From: Candidatus Nitrotoga sp. CP45
GTDB lineage: Bacteria > Pseudomonadota > Gammaproteobacteria > Burkholderiales > Gallionellaceae
NCBI GenBank assembly: GCA_945874105.1
Contig: CAMCFJ010000015.1
Location: 1-59,472, forward strand
Length of the DNA stretch: 59,472 bases
Reading direction: 5' to 3'
Part shown: piece by piece, positions 1-11,544 of the stretch
How the letters are laid out: each line of letters starts with the position of its first letter
Numbering within the stretch: the stretch's first letter is position 1
Program-made: the position numbers and the translations under genes
Notes under the pieces: generated by a model
What the model was told of the DNA's origin: nothing
The model's database searches: none
The model's input: only the letters and a program-made list of their open reading frames with translations

Positions 1-24
1 AGGTAGCCAGTTAGTCGACAGTTA

Positions 25-140
25 TGTCTGACGACCATAGCAAGTTGGCCCCACTCCTTCCCATCTCGAACAGGACAGTGAAACGACTTCGCGCCGATGA
101 TAGTGTACATACGTATGTGAAAGTAGGTCATCGTCAGACT
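25..140 (+). rRNA. rrf: 5S ribosomal RNA
   Basis: The stretch has the conserved 5S layout: a 5' end (TGTCTGACGACC) that pairs with the 3' end (GTCGTCAGAC) as helix I, the internal CATAGCAAG and ATCTCGAACAGGACAGTGAAACG-type segments, and GCGCCGATGATAGT. Length is about 115 nt, as expected. It is presumably the last gene of an rRNA operon whose 16S and 23S genes lie before the window. Exact ends are uncertain by one or two bases. Confidence 0.93.
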
Positions 141-150
141 CCTTGCAAAC

Positions 151-185
151 AACAAAGCCCTCCATGTGAGGGCTTTGTTGTTTAT
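151..185 (+). terminator. rRNA operon intrinsic terminator
   Basis: A perfect 12-bp inverted repeat (AACAAAGCCCTC / GAGGGCTTTGTT, 151-162 and 168-179) with a 5-nt loop, followed by a T-rich tail. It lies 11 nt behind 5S rRNA, so it most likely ends the rRNA transcript before pyrG. Confidence 0.9.
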
Positions 186-206
186 AGTTCATCAAGAGCT
201 CTTATT

Positions 207-2767
<2,561 letters not shown>

Positions 2768-2782
2768 TGAATGAAGGAATGA

Positions 2783-4069
<1,287 letters not shown>

Positions 4070-4099
4070 GCTTAGCGCTTGATTATTAATTTAATACAA

Positions 4100-4435
4100 A
4101 TGCGTTGGGTCACGCTGATACTGATGTCTTTGCTACTGCTATTGCAGTATCCGCTGTGGTTTGGCAAAGGTGGCTGGTTGAAGGTCTGGGATTCTGGTCG
4201 CCAAGTTGAGGAACAGAAACATATCAATCAAAAAACTCAAACGCGCAACGCGGTGCTGGATGCCGAGGTGCGTGATCTCAAGCAAGGTACCGAAGCCATA
4301 GAAGAGCGCGCTCGTAGTGAGCTGGGCATGGTCAAGCGAAACGAAGTATTCTTTCAGATAGTGGGTGATCATTCGTCGTTGCCTGCGTCAGCAGTGCTTG
4401 ATGTCAAGCCAGCTAGTGGCCTGCTTCCGAAATAA
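4100..4435 (+). CDS. ftsB: Cell division protein FtsB
   Basis: Small bitopic inner-membrane protein of the FtsQBL divisome subcomplex. About 111 aa: a very short cytoplasmic N-terminus, one transmembrane helix (residues 3-20, WVTLILMSLLLLLQYPLWFG), then a periplasmic coiled coil and the conserved EERARSELGM-type segment. The WFGKGGW stretch after the helix is typical of FtsB. The frame is open from a TTG at 4079, but ATG 4100 reproduces the family N-terminus. No strong ribosome binding site is visible for either start. It lies 30 nt behind eno, as in many proteobacteria. Confidence 0.9.
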   Translation: MRWVTLILMSLLLLLQYPLWFGKGGWLKVWDSGRQVEEQKHINQKTQTRNAVLDAEVRDLKQGTEAIEERARSELGMVKRNEVFFQIVGDHSSLPASAVLDVKPASGLLPK

Positions 4436-4569
4436 TCGTACGTAAATAATCCGGATTATCGTCTCTGCTCTATCTGCTTTACCTCGGCGGCGCCATCGCC
4501 CGATTGGTGCATTACTGTCCCTGACCAACAAGGCTGAATACCACGGCTTTCCAACCTGAAAAATAAATT

Positions 4570-4842
4570 ATGTTCTCGTTACCCTCCATATGGAACTTGA
4601 TAATTTCCACCATAGTGTTTTTCATTGTCGCTTGGTATTCTCGCCGTTTTTTGGATGAGCAAGATTTTAACATTGGCAAAAAACGCGACATACTGGTGTT
4701 TGTATTCGCTTCCTTGGTGTCATGGGGTGCGGGAGAGGGAGCGGACTGGACCCAAGAAAAAATAGAGGGAAAAAAACCGATAGCGATAAATTCGAGTTAT
4801 CTTCCACAAATACAGAAGGTGATCAATCAGATACCGCAGTGA
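4570..4842 (+). CDS. Small membrane protein of unknown function
   Basis: A 90-aa protein I do not recognise. It has one clear N-terminal hydrophobic helix (about residues 8-23, ending WYSRRF), then a basic stretch (GKKRD) and a second moderately hydrophobic segment (ILVFVFASLVSWGAG, about residues 41-56). A hydrophilic C-terminus follows. The charge pattern suggests a cytoplasmic-facing loop between two membrane segments. The ATG has no convincing Shine-Dalgarno sequence. It stands alone between ftsB and a convergent gene, with about 130 non-coding bases before it. Codon composition looks normal for the region. Confidence 0.55.
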   Translation: MFSLPSIWNLIISTIVFFIVAWYSRRFLDEQDFNIGKKRDILVFVFASLVSWGAGEGADWTQEKIEGKKPIAINSSYLPQIQKVINQIPQ

Positions 4843-4879
4843 ACAATGTCACACACTGCTTAAGCGTGAAGAATCATGT

Positions 4880-5122
4880 TTAAACAAAAGTTTGAACTTG
4901 TTGCAAATATAACTGCTCCACCTTTGTGCGAGCCCACGGCGTTCTTCGTAAAAATTTCAAGCTGGATTTTATGCTTGGATCGTGAGTGAAACATCGCACT
5001 GGCACAGCGGCACCCATAGCTTCCCAGCCCATGTTTTCGGATAGTTGTGTAATGATAGTTTCCAGGGTGATACCGTCCAAACTGGGAGTTTTTACTGTTT
5101 TTTTATTTGCGTCCATGTTCAT
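4880..5122 (-). CDS. VF530-like (DUF2132) small DNA-binding protein
   Basis: An 80-aa protein matching the VF530/DUF2132 family: LDGITLETIITQL, GWEAMG, RCFTHDPSIKSSLKFLRRTPWAR and EQLYL are the family's conserved blocks in the right order. Members are small, basic, helical and thought to bind DNA; their cellular role is not well defined. ATG 5122 is the longest start, and ATG 5116 is possible. It is divergent from the S4-domain gene starting at 5189, so the 66 bp between them must hold both promoters. Confidence 0.82.
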   Translation of the reverse strand: MNMDANKKTVKTPSLDGITLETIITQLSENMGWEAMGAAVPVRCFTHDPSIKSSLKFLRRTPWARTKVEQLYLQQVQTFV

Positions 5123-5188
5123 ATGTTACATGTGATAGCTAGACTTGAACATTTACAATGGTATTCCATTTTTCAGTATGCACATGCC

Positions 5189-5908
5189 ATGACAGACCCT
5201 GTTCGTCTCGCAAAACGCCTAGTCGAATTAATCTCCTGCTCACGTCGTGAGGCCGAACTTTATATTGCAGGTGGTTGGGTCATGGTTGATGGGCAAGTCG
5301 TGGACAAACCGCAGTTCATGGTGTCGCAGCAGGAGAAAGTCGAGCTACACCCCGAAGCCAGTCTCGCTCCGCTTGCACCAGTGACCATTTTGTTTCACCA
5401 ACCGCCTGTTGTAGGTATGGATGCCAACTCTGCGCAGCAACTTATTTGCGCCGATACGCGGGCGGTTGATGACCTATCCGGCATTCACTTCAGCAAACAA
5501 CATTTTGCTCAACTGAAGCAAGGCGCACCGTTAGAGAAAATCGCTAGCGGCTTGATCGTATTTACCCAGGATTTTCGAGTGGTGCGCAAGCTGATCGATG
5601 ATGCAGCCACGATTGAGCAAGAATATATTGTGGAGGTCTCTGGTGAACTGCCCCCAGATGGACTCAAGAAACTCAACCACGGACTTAGTTTTAATGGTCG
5701 GCTGCTGCCCCCGATCAAGGTCAGCTGGCAAAACGAAACACGGCTGCGCTTTGCCCTCAAAGGGGCGCAACCCGGCCAGATCGCACACATGTGTAAAAGT
5801 GTCGGGCTACAGGTGCTGGCCATGAAACGGATCCGGATCGGACGAATATCGATGGCCAAATTGCAGCCCGGGCTATGGCGTTATTTGATGCCATATGAGC
5901 GGTTTTAA
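5189..5908 (+). CDS. S4-domain pseudouridine synthase-like protein (catalytic Asp replaced)
   Basis: A 239-aa protein of the RluB/E/F pseudouridine synthase family. Residues 4-60 form an S4 RNA-binding domain (RLAKRLVEL, CSRREAELYIAGGWVMVDG). The rest resembles the synthase domain. Where active members read GRLDKDSxGL, this protein reads APLEKIASGLIVFTQD, so the catalytic Asp is Glu (residue 116) and the preceding Arg is Pro. Downstream family segments (EYIVEVSG, LKRIRIG-like AMKRIRIGRISM) are kept. The open frame extends to 5045, but ATG 5189 starts at the S4 domain. Probably binds rRNA or tRNA; catalysis is doubtful. Confidence 0.8.
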   Translation: MTDPVRLAKRLVELISCSRREAELYIAGGWVMVDGQVVDKPQFMVSQQEKVELHPEASLAPLAPVTILFHQPPVVGMDANSAQQLICADTRAVDDLSGIHFSKQHFAQLKQGAPLEKIASGLIVFTQDFRVVRKLIDDAATIEQEYIVEVSGELPPDGLKKLNHGLSFNGRLLPPIKVSWQNETRLRFALKGAQPGQIAHMCKSVGLQVLAMKRIRIGRISMAKLQPGLWRYLMPYERF

Positions 5909-5947
5909 CTCATAACCACTCAGCACTGTGCCGCACTTCGCGCCCTT

Positions 5948-6502
5948 TCACTCATTCAATGGCGAAACAGCGTTGACACTGGTGGCCGACCAAAGAGGCT
6001 GGCCAGTCACTTCGAGATAGGTGAGGTAAGCCCGCAGATCAAATTCCAGCTGGTGGTAATCAGGCTCCATATGCCGGCACAGTTGATAGAAGGCTTTGTT
6101 GTGCTCGCGTTCCTTGATGTGTGCAAGTTCGTGAACAACGATCATGCGCAAAAATTCTAGCGGCATCTCCTTGAACAACTCCGCTATGCGGATCTCACGT
6201 TTGGCTCTAAGTTTTGTGCCCTGTATGCGCGAGATGCTGGTGTGCGTGCCCAGTGCGTTCTGGATGACATGCAGTTTGCCGTCGAACGCAACCTTGCTCA
6301 GTTGCCCGGCGTTGCGTAGATACGTGCCTTTGGCTTCCAGTACATAGTCATAGAGCGCCTTGTCAGAACGCACTGCGTGCGCATGCGGATACTTCTGCAG
6401 CAGCATGTTGGTCAGCAGGCCTTGTTCGATAAGCCGCTGCACTTGCTCTGCCAGCGCTATAGGGTAGCCGGCAAGATAGTTTGGTGTAGATTTCGCGTGC
6501 AT
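5948..6502 (-). CDS. YgjP-like (M48-type) metallopeptidase domain protein
   Basis: A 184-aa protein with the zinc-protease signature HELAH followed by KEREHNKAFYQLCRHMEPDY, the layout of the YgjP/WLM (DUF45) family. The two His and the Glu of HELAH plus the downstream His of EHNKAF are the expected metal ligands and catalytic residue. The N-terminal half is less conserved, and the family's typical RxRWGS segment is not evident. No signal peptide or membrane segment is seen, so it is cytosolic. Substrates of this family are not established. The gene converges with the S4-domain gene, with 39 bp between them. Confidence 0.75.
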   Translation of the reverse strand: MHAKSTPNYLAGYPIALAEQVQRLIEQGLLTNMLLQKYPHAHAVRSDKALYDYVLEAKGTYLRNAGQLSKVAFDGKLHVIQNALGTHTSISRIQGTKLRAKREIRIAELFKEMPLEFLRMIVVHELAHIKEREHNKAFYQLCRHMEPDYHQLEFDLRAYLTYLEVTGQPLWSATSVNAVSPLNE

Positions 6503-6568
6503 AGCGGCATGTCACGATATGGCAGATAGAGAGATTATAGCGATATGTGCCTGTCTTTTTTAACTGCG

Positions 6569-6742
6569 TCAGACAGCGTGCTGTTTCACCCACGCGACAT
6601 AGTGATCCATCCAGTTCTGCAGGAATTTCTTGCTGGCTTTACCGATGTCGCCGGCCTCGTCAAATAATCCATCTTTTACATGGATAAATGCTTCGGGCTG
6701 TCCTGGCGTTGGCATGTCCAAAGTCGCGAGAATGTTGCGCAT
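6569..6742 (-). pseudogene. C-terminal remnant of an NADPH-dependent FMN reductase
   Basis: A 57-codon open stretch starts MRNILATLDMPTPGQPEAFI and ends WVKQHAV. This is the C-terminal end of flavodoxin-like NADPH-dependent FMN reductases (chromate/quinone reductase type), where a similar helix-loop (H-LR-IL--LD-P---PEA) is followed by an acidic region and a final amphipathic helix. The nucleotide-binding N-terminal two thirds are absent, and an in-frame TAA lies directly before the ATG. It is most simply a truncated gene; a small independent protein cannot be excluded. Confidence 0.6.
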
Positions 6743-6750
6743 TTAATGAT

Positions 6751-6848
6751 GCGAGTTCAATTCCTCGCCCCTATGGGCGAAAGCTGGTTGAAAACCAGCA
6801 GATTGAAGAGCGCAGTTAATAACCCGCTGTTTGCGGCGGGGCTTTATT
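6751..6848 (+). other. Structured intergenic segment with overlapping hairpins
   Basis: Four hairpins in under 100 nt. GCGAG/CTCGC (6751-6768) overlaps TCGCCC/GGGCGA (6765-6780), so those two exclude each other. Then follow GCTGGTT/AACCAGC with a GAA loop (6783-6799) and a GC-rich hairpin CCCGC/GCGGG (6823-6840) leading into CTTTATT. On the plus strand the last one resembles an intrinsic terminator, so a small RNA is possible. On the minus strand it could end the P-loop gene transcript. Confidence 0.35.
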
Positions 6849-6939
6849 AAAATTTGGGATAATTCCGCACAGAGCATTCTAAATAAATTTAATTTTGGCG
6901 CACATACTTTCCAGAATAATCATCTGAGTAGGGAGAGGA

Positions 6940-7485
6940 TTAATTATTGAATGAGATGATCTGTCTAGATATTTCATCCCACTGCCTTCTTGTGCCATCA
7001 GGCTTGAAAACATTAACCCGATATGACGAGAGGTCGGGTAGGCTCATGCGTAAATAGGATTGCTGGTTATGGATAAGCCAATGATTCAATCCAAGTTGGC
7101 TACCCAGCTTGTCTTCACGTTGAAGAAATGAAAATATACAATCAGCAGCTGTTCCATAGAAATATGAAACAACCACTCCTTGTTTCTGCGTAAATTCAAG
7201 TTCATGGTTGAGAAGAAGGTCAGTGCTACGGAAGGTGAGGACACAGCCAGCTCGACCTGAGGATTTTACGCGCGTATTCAGCTCTGCCAATAACGGAGCC
7301 ATATTGCCATTGCGGAATTCGCTCCAATGATGCTGGATGTCGTGAATGTCAACATTGTTTGTATTGGGAATGTCAATTTCAAGATGAAGCCAATTATGAT
7401 GGTTGCTCAAGCAACTACCGAATGAGGATTTACCTACTCCGGATGGGCCAAAAATAAATACTATTGAACAATACTGTGATTGCAT
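6940..7485 (-). CDS. P-loop NTPase of unknown function
   Basis: A 181-aa protein from ATG 7485 (the frame is open to 7527). Immediately after the start comes a hydrophobic strand and a Walker A motif GPSGVGKSS, followed by a helix, the pattern of small kinases and AAA-like NTPases. A Walker B is not obvious; LHLEIDIP could supply the acidic residue. The C-terminal half (LNHWLIHNQQSYL, VFKPDGTRRQWDEI) gives no recognised family. Starting at 7485 places the P-loop at residues 13-21, as in nucleotide and sugar kinases, but no substrate can be named. The gene is AT-richer than its neighbours and isolated, which suggests acquisition. Confidence 0.6.
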   Translation of the reverse strand: MQSQYCSIVFIFGPSGVGKSSFGSCLSNHHNWLHLEIDIPNTNNVDIHDIQHHWSEFRNGNMAPLLAELNTRVKSSGRAGCVLTFRSTDLLLNHELEFTQKQGVVVSYFYGTAADCIFSFLQREDKLGSQLGLNHWLIHNQQSYLRMSLPDLSSYRVNVFKPDGTRRQWDEISRQIISFNN

Positions 7486-8054
7486 GAAAATATAGTCGAA
7501 ATTCGCATTGGAGGATGGGCAAGTCAAACGGATGATACTGATAAATTGCGTTTAAATCTGCCCCGAGTTTTGAATTGAGTATCGACCTATCCTGGGTTTA
7601 TATATTGACGGCTCAGTTTGTGGATGGTTTTTGGCATTCGCCTACAATCGCTCCAACTTAGTATCACGCCAGCTAATTTTCGTCCTCAATTATTCCCCAG
7701 AAATGCAGATTAAAAAATTGAGGTAATTGTCGATTCAATATCCAGTACGATATTCAAAATAATATCCAACAAGATATCCACGATAATGTGGAACTGTTTG
7801 CTGTAATTTTGACCAAAATACATAAAAATATGAACAATTTTCACCGAGTTGCCATCGAAAGGGCACTCATGGATTTGCTGCCGGTCGAGTGGAACTGGAA
7901 CCGTAGGGTGCCCACAGGGAGCCCGGAATTACCCAAATAAATCCGCTCGGGGCGGCGGATGGCGTGGGCGAAGAATGACTTGATGATTGCATGCAGTATA
8001 AATTTCTAGAATGAGTTGTTGATTTAAATTCCACGCATATATTAGGGAAGCACG
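7486..8054. other. Long intergenic stretch with a 12-bp tandem repeat
   Basis: No gene with a credible start is visible. At 7737-7784 four 12-bp units, each beginning RATATYCA, follow one another without spacing (starts 7737, 7749, 7761, 7773). A frame through them stays open from 7722 to a TAA near 7940 but begins right after a stop and lacks a ribosome binding site. Part of 7860-7975 is GC-rich and unlike its AT-rich surroundings, perhaps a gene fragment. Confidence 0.4.
7737..7784. repeat. Four 12-bp direct repeats
   Basis: Units starting at 7737, 7749, 7761 and 7773 share the core RATATYCA with an exact 12-bp period. A degenerate fifth unit (AATGTGGA) starts at 7785. The spacing is close to one helical turn plus 1.5 bp, or four codons. 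Neither a protein-binding role nor a coding origin can be decided. Confidence 0.6.
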
Positions 8055-8527
8055 ATGAATAAAATAATGTGTTTGCTTGCATCAATTACATTGATCCTAT
8101 CGGTAGCTGTAGCTAATGCAACTGTCATAAATTATAACGACTCGAGCGATGAGAATAGCTCCAATGATGGCAAGCCAAAAGGTGGCGATAGCAATAAGGA
8201 CGGCGATAGCCAAAAGGGTGACAGCCACAAGAGTTACAGCCACAAGGATGACAAGCACAAGGATGGGATGACTTAGTTAGCTGTACGTCTTCTAAAGGCT
8301 GTGGACTAGAGTTCGAGGACATAAGGTCAGAGGAGGATCACTGTAATGGGAGTTCTCCAAGTCTGTGTCAAACAAATCATGTGGATAAGCTTAGTTCAGT
8401 TCCAGAGCCATCGACATACGCCTTATTTGCGGTCAGAGCAGTTGGCCTGATATGTTTCGCAAGACGCCAGGCAATGTTGAAAAATCGGAAGAAAATTCAA
8501 CCTGGCATCAACAGGATAAGAGCGTAG
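8055..8527 (+). pseudogene. Secreted PEP-CTERM protein with a one-base frameshift
   Basis: The first frame (8055-8276) encodes 73 aa: a signal peptide (MNKIMCLLASITLILSVAVANA), then a Gly/Asp/Ser/Lys/His-rich repeat region (GDSNKDGDSQKGDSHK). It stops at TAG 8274. From about 8266 the next frame is open to TAG 8525 and ends with an exosortase signal: VPEPSTYALF, a hydrophobic stretch, then FARRQ. Adding one G to the GGG at 8265-8267 joins the two into a single 157-aa protein. GGGAAG before ATG 8055 is a good ribosome binding site. Either a recent deletion, a slippage site or an assembly error; the N-terminal frame alone would be secreted but unsorted. Confidence 0.75.
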
Positions 8528-8781
8528 TTGTGAGGCGTGGTGCTCTAATAGCGAATTAACTAAAATGCTTTAGTTGTGCCATTGCTCACTTAGCATAGTG
8601 TTGATTACAGCCTTAGTGCTTACCATGCTGCCAACGTCAATTTAATTCTGATACTCAGACTGATTTCTCATTGCAAATGCTATCTGCTTTCAGATTTATT
8701 TCAGACTGGAGGAGGCTGTCAATCTTGATGATTTCCGAAATCTGCTATCATTAAAAGCCATTAACGATACCAGTCCCAGAT

Positions 8782-10386
8782 TTGCAAATCCAAAATCAAA
8801 ATTTGTATATAAAGCGCTGCCCAGCCTTTATACGGTTTATTTCACGGCTAACTGCAGGGTTGCTATTGGGCAGCACACTATCGTTGTTTGGTTGTTCTAG
8901 TGTAGGCCCTGATTTCAAGCAACCTGATCCCCCCGCTGTGACAAACTACACCACACAAAAATTACCGGTGCAAACTGCAACAGCACTCGGTAATTTTGGC
9001 GGAGGGCAGCATTTCGTGGTCGGAAAAGATGTGCCGGTGGACTGGTGGAAAAATTTTGGCTCGACCAAACTTAATGCGCTCATCGGCCAGGCTTTACGCG
9101 CCAGTCCAACGTTGGATGCGGCGCAAGCCACTCTGTCTCAAGCACAGCAAACCTATGCTGCGCAAATGGGCTCCTCCCAGTATCCCCAGGTGAATGCCAA
9201 GCTGAATGCACAGCATCAAAAGTTCAATCCTTCACTTTTTGGTCAGTCGGGCGGCAGCAAAATATTCGATTTGTATAACGCTGGAGTAACGGTCAGTTAT
9301 AACTTCGATCTTTTCGGGGGCAACCGCCGCGCTCTTGAATCTTTTTCTGCGCAGGCTGATTATCAACGTTACCAGCTTGAAGGTGCGCGACTTACGCTCG
9401 CTGCCAATATCACTACTACTGCGATGTCACAGGCGCAATTCGCCGCACAGATTAAGGCTACTGTAGTTATTTTGGCAGCGCAGAAAAAACAGCTGAATAT
9501 TACGAGGCAACGTTTCGAACTGGGAGCCGTGCCCCGCAGTGACGAATTTGCTTTGCTTACCCAGGTAGAACAAACCCGCGCCAGCATTCCGCTATTGCGT
9601 AAAAATCTTGAGCAAGCAAACAACTTGCTTGCTGTGTTAGTGGGGCAATTACCCGGTGCGGCGCAAATACCAAAATTTACTTTGGCGGATTTTAATCTGC
9701 CGACAGATCTTCCTCTTGTCATACCTTCAGAACTGGTGCGTCAGCGTCCCGACATTCAGGCGTCTGAAGCTTTGTTGCATGTGGCAAATGCACAATATGG
9801 GGTCGCCATGTCCACGGCCTATCCGCAAATTAACTTGTCTTCCAATCTGAACTCGCAGGCTCTTGTTGCATCCAGCTTGTTTGGAGCCGGATCAATGGTT
9901 TGGAGTTTGGTCGGGCAAGTAGCGCAACCATTGTTCAATGCCGGCCTCAAAGCCGGGGTTAAATCAGCAGAGGCGGGTTTCAATGCCGCAACCGCCAACT
10001 ATCGCCAAACCGTGCTGCAGGCTTTACGCAATGTTGCTGACGTTCTGCGTGCGCTGGACAATGACGCGCAAATATTGCAAGCGCAAGCCGCCGCCGATGC
10101 TGCGGCGCAAGCGTCGCTTAATCTTATCCAACAGCAATATTTATTAGGCGGGGTGAATTATTTGCAGCTACTGACCGCGCAACAACAGGCACAACAAACC
10201 CAGATCAACTTGATCGCCGCGCAGGTTCAGCGTTTGACGGATACCGCAGCGCTTTATCAGGCTATGGGGGGTGGCTGGGTTGCCGAGACAAAAAAAGAGG
10301 CGGGGCTGCTGCCCCAGCATACTAAATTAGCAGCGCAGAGTGCCGAGCATAAAGGTTTTGTGCGGCATCTTTTGAACCAAAATTGA
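8782..10386 (+). CDS. RND efflux outer membrane factor (NodT/OprM type lipoprotein)
   Basis: TolC-type channel of a tripartite efflux pump, about 534 aa. A signal peptide with lipobox LFGC (residues 35-38) is followed by SSVGPDFKQPDPP, the hallmark N-terminus of NodT-family lipoproteins. Two outer membrane efflux protein repeats follow, with GASLSYNFDLFG-like (GVTVSYNFDLFGGNRR) and RQRPDI segments. The start is uncertain: TTG 8782 has no ribosome binding site, and no ATG precedes the signal peptide. An ATG with a GGAGG box exists in frame at 8728 but is closed by TAA after eight codons. First gene of an operon with the adaptor and permease. Confidence 0.9.
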   Translation: MQIQNQNLYIKRCPAFIRFISRLTAGLLLGSTLSLFGCSSVGPDFKQPDPPAVTNYTTQKLPVQTATALGNFGGGQHFVVGKDVPVDWWKNFGSTKLNALIGQALRASPTLDAAQATLSQAQQTYAAQMGSSQYPQVNAKLNAQHQKFNPSLFGQSGGSKIFDLYNAGVTVSYNFDLFGGNRRALESFSAQADYQRYQLEGARLTLAANITTTAMSQAQFAAQIKATVVILAAQKKQLNITRQRFELGAVPRSDEFALLTQVEQTRASIPLLRKNLEQANNLLAVLVGQLPGAAQIPKFTLADFNLPTDLPLVIPSELVRQRPDIQASEALLHVANAQYGVAMSTAYPQINLSSNLNSQALVASSLFGAGSMVWSLVGQVAQPLFNAGLKAGVKSAEAGFNAATANYRQTVLQALRNVADVLRALDNDAQILQAQAAADAAAQASLNLIQQQYLLGGVNYLQLLTAQQQAQQTQINLIAAQVQRLTDTAALYQAMGGGWVAETKKEAGLLPQHTKLAAQSAEHKGFVRHLLNQN

Positions 10387-10401
10387 GCATGGAGCATTTA
10401 C

Positions 10402-11544
10402 ATGACTAAGGGAACGACCAAGCGCATGATCATCATGCTGCTGATAGCCGCAATAGTGTTTGGCGGAATTTATGGTTTTCAACAATTTCGCAATAAAATG
10501 ATTCAGCAGGCTATCAAGGGACAGGCTAATCCACCGCAAACTGTCTCTACCACCGTGGCGCAAACATCCACTTGGCAACCTTCAGTCGAAGCGGTTGGCA
10601 ATCTGCGTGCTTCCAAGGGCACCAGTCTGGCAGCCGAGGTCAGCGGCATCGTCACCGTCATACATTTTGATTCTGGAAAAATGGTAAAAGCGGGTCAGCT
10701 GATATTGGAACTGAATGCCGCGCCGCTTAAAGCTCAGCTCGAACAACTCAAGGCCGCCGCCCGGCTCGCCAAACAGAATTTCGACCGCGACCTTGCACAA
10801 CTCAAGATGCATGCAGTCAGCCAAGCTGCGGTAGATCTTGCTGCAGCCAATTTGAAAAGTGCTTCAGCTCAGGTAACGATGCAAGAAGCTATCATTGCGC
10901 AGAAAAGTATCCGCGCTCCCTTTGCCGGCCAGCTGGGTATACGCCAAGTAGATCTTGGCCAATATCTGGCGCCAGGCACTGCCTTGGTAAATCTGCAACA
11001 ACTTGATCCCATGTACCTGGATTTTACGGTTCCACAGGCTCAGATTGATTTGATTCATGTCGGCGAACACGTCACCGTGCAAACCAATGCGTTTCCGAAT
11101 AAAGTATTCACCGGTACCATTTCTGCGCTTGAACCACAGGTGGACATTTCCACACGTAATCTCAAAGTACGGGCAAGCATTGCCAACCCTGAGGGTGAGT
11201 TGTTACCTGGATTATTCGCTACGGCGCGGGTGAACAAAGGGGATAAAAAAGAGTACATCACGCTGCCGAATTCGGCCATTGCATATAACCCTTATGGCAG
11301 CACCGTGTTTATAGTGAAAAGTGAAGGAAAGGGCGCAGACGGCAAGCCGAAGCTGATAGTCGAGCAGCGATTTGTCACTACCGGCCTTGTGCGCGGTGAT
11401 CAAGTGGCAGTGCTTAGCGGTCTGCAAGTGAATGAGGTTGTGGTCACTTCGGGCCAACTCAAGCTACGCAATGGCACCCCGGTAATTGTAAATAATAGCG
11501 TGCAGCCGTCTAACAATCCCAACCCTGAGGTAAAAGACGAATGA
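10402..11544 (+). CDS. RND efflux periplasmic adaptor (membrane fusion protein)
   Basis: A 380-aa HlyD/AcrA-family adaptor linking the permease to the outer membrane channel. An N-terminal membrane anchor (about residues 9-24) is uncleaved by appearance, with no lipobox. The biotinyl-lipoyl halves are recognisable (SLAAEVSGIVTVIHFDSGKMVKAG at about 75, and IRAPFAGQLGIRQVDLGQYL after a coiled coil). Beta-barrel and membrane-proximal domains follow (LDFTVPQAQI, PNSAIAYNPYGSTVFIV). GGAG at 10391-10394 sits 7 nt before the ATG. It lies 15 nt behind the outer membrane gene and overlaps the permease start by 4 nt (ATGA), so the operon is tightly coupled. It resembles MexH/MdtA-like adaptors; the substrate is unknown. 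Confidence 0.93.
   Translation: MTKGTTKRMIIMLLIAAIVFGGIYGFQQFRNKMIQQAIKGQANPPQTVSTTVAQTSTWQPSVEAVGNLRASKGTSLAAEVSGIVTVIHFDSGKMVKAGQLILELNAAPLKAQLEQLKAAARLAKQNFDRDLAQLKMHAVSQAAVDLAAANLKSASAQVTMQEAIIAQKSIRAPFAGQLGIRQVDLGQYLAPGTALVNLQQLDPMYLDFTVPQAQIDLIHVGEHVTVQTNAFPNKVFTGTISALEPQVDISTRNLKVRASIANPEGELLPGLFATARVNKGDKKEYITLPNSAIAYNPYGSTVFIVKSEGKGADGKPKLIVEQRFVTTGLVRGDQVAVLSGLQVNEVVVTSGQLKLRNGTPVIVNNSVQPSNNPNPEVKDE

Noticed and set aside
6751-6768. tRNA T-arm-like sequence (GCGAG TTCAATTC CTCGC)
   Set aside because: The loop is 8 nt and no acceptor, D or anticodon arms can be found around it, so it is not a tRNA.
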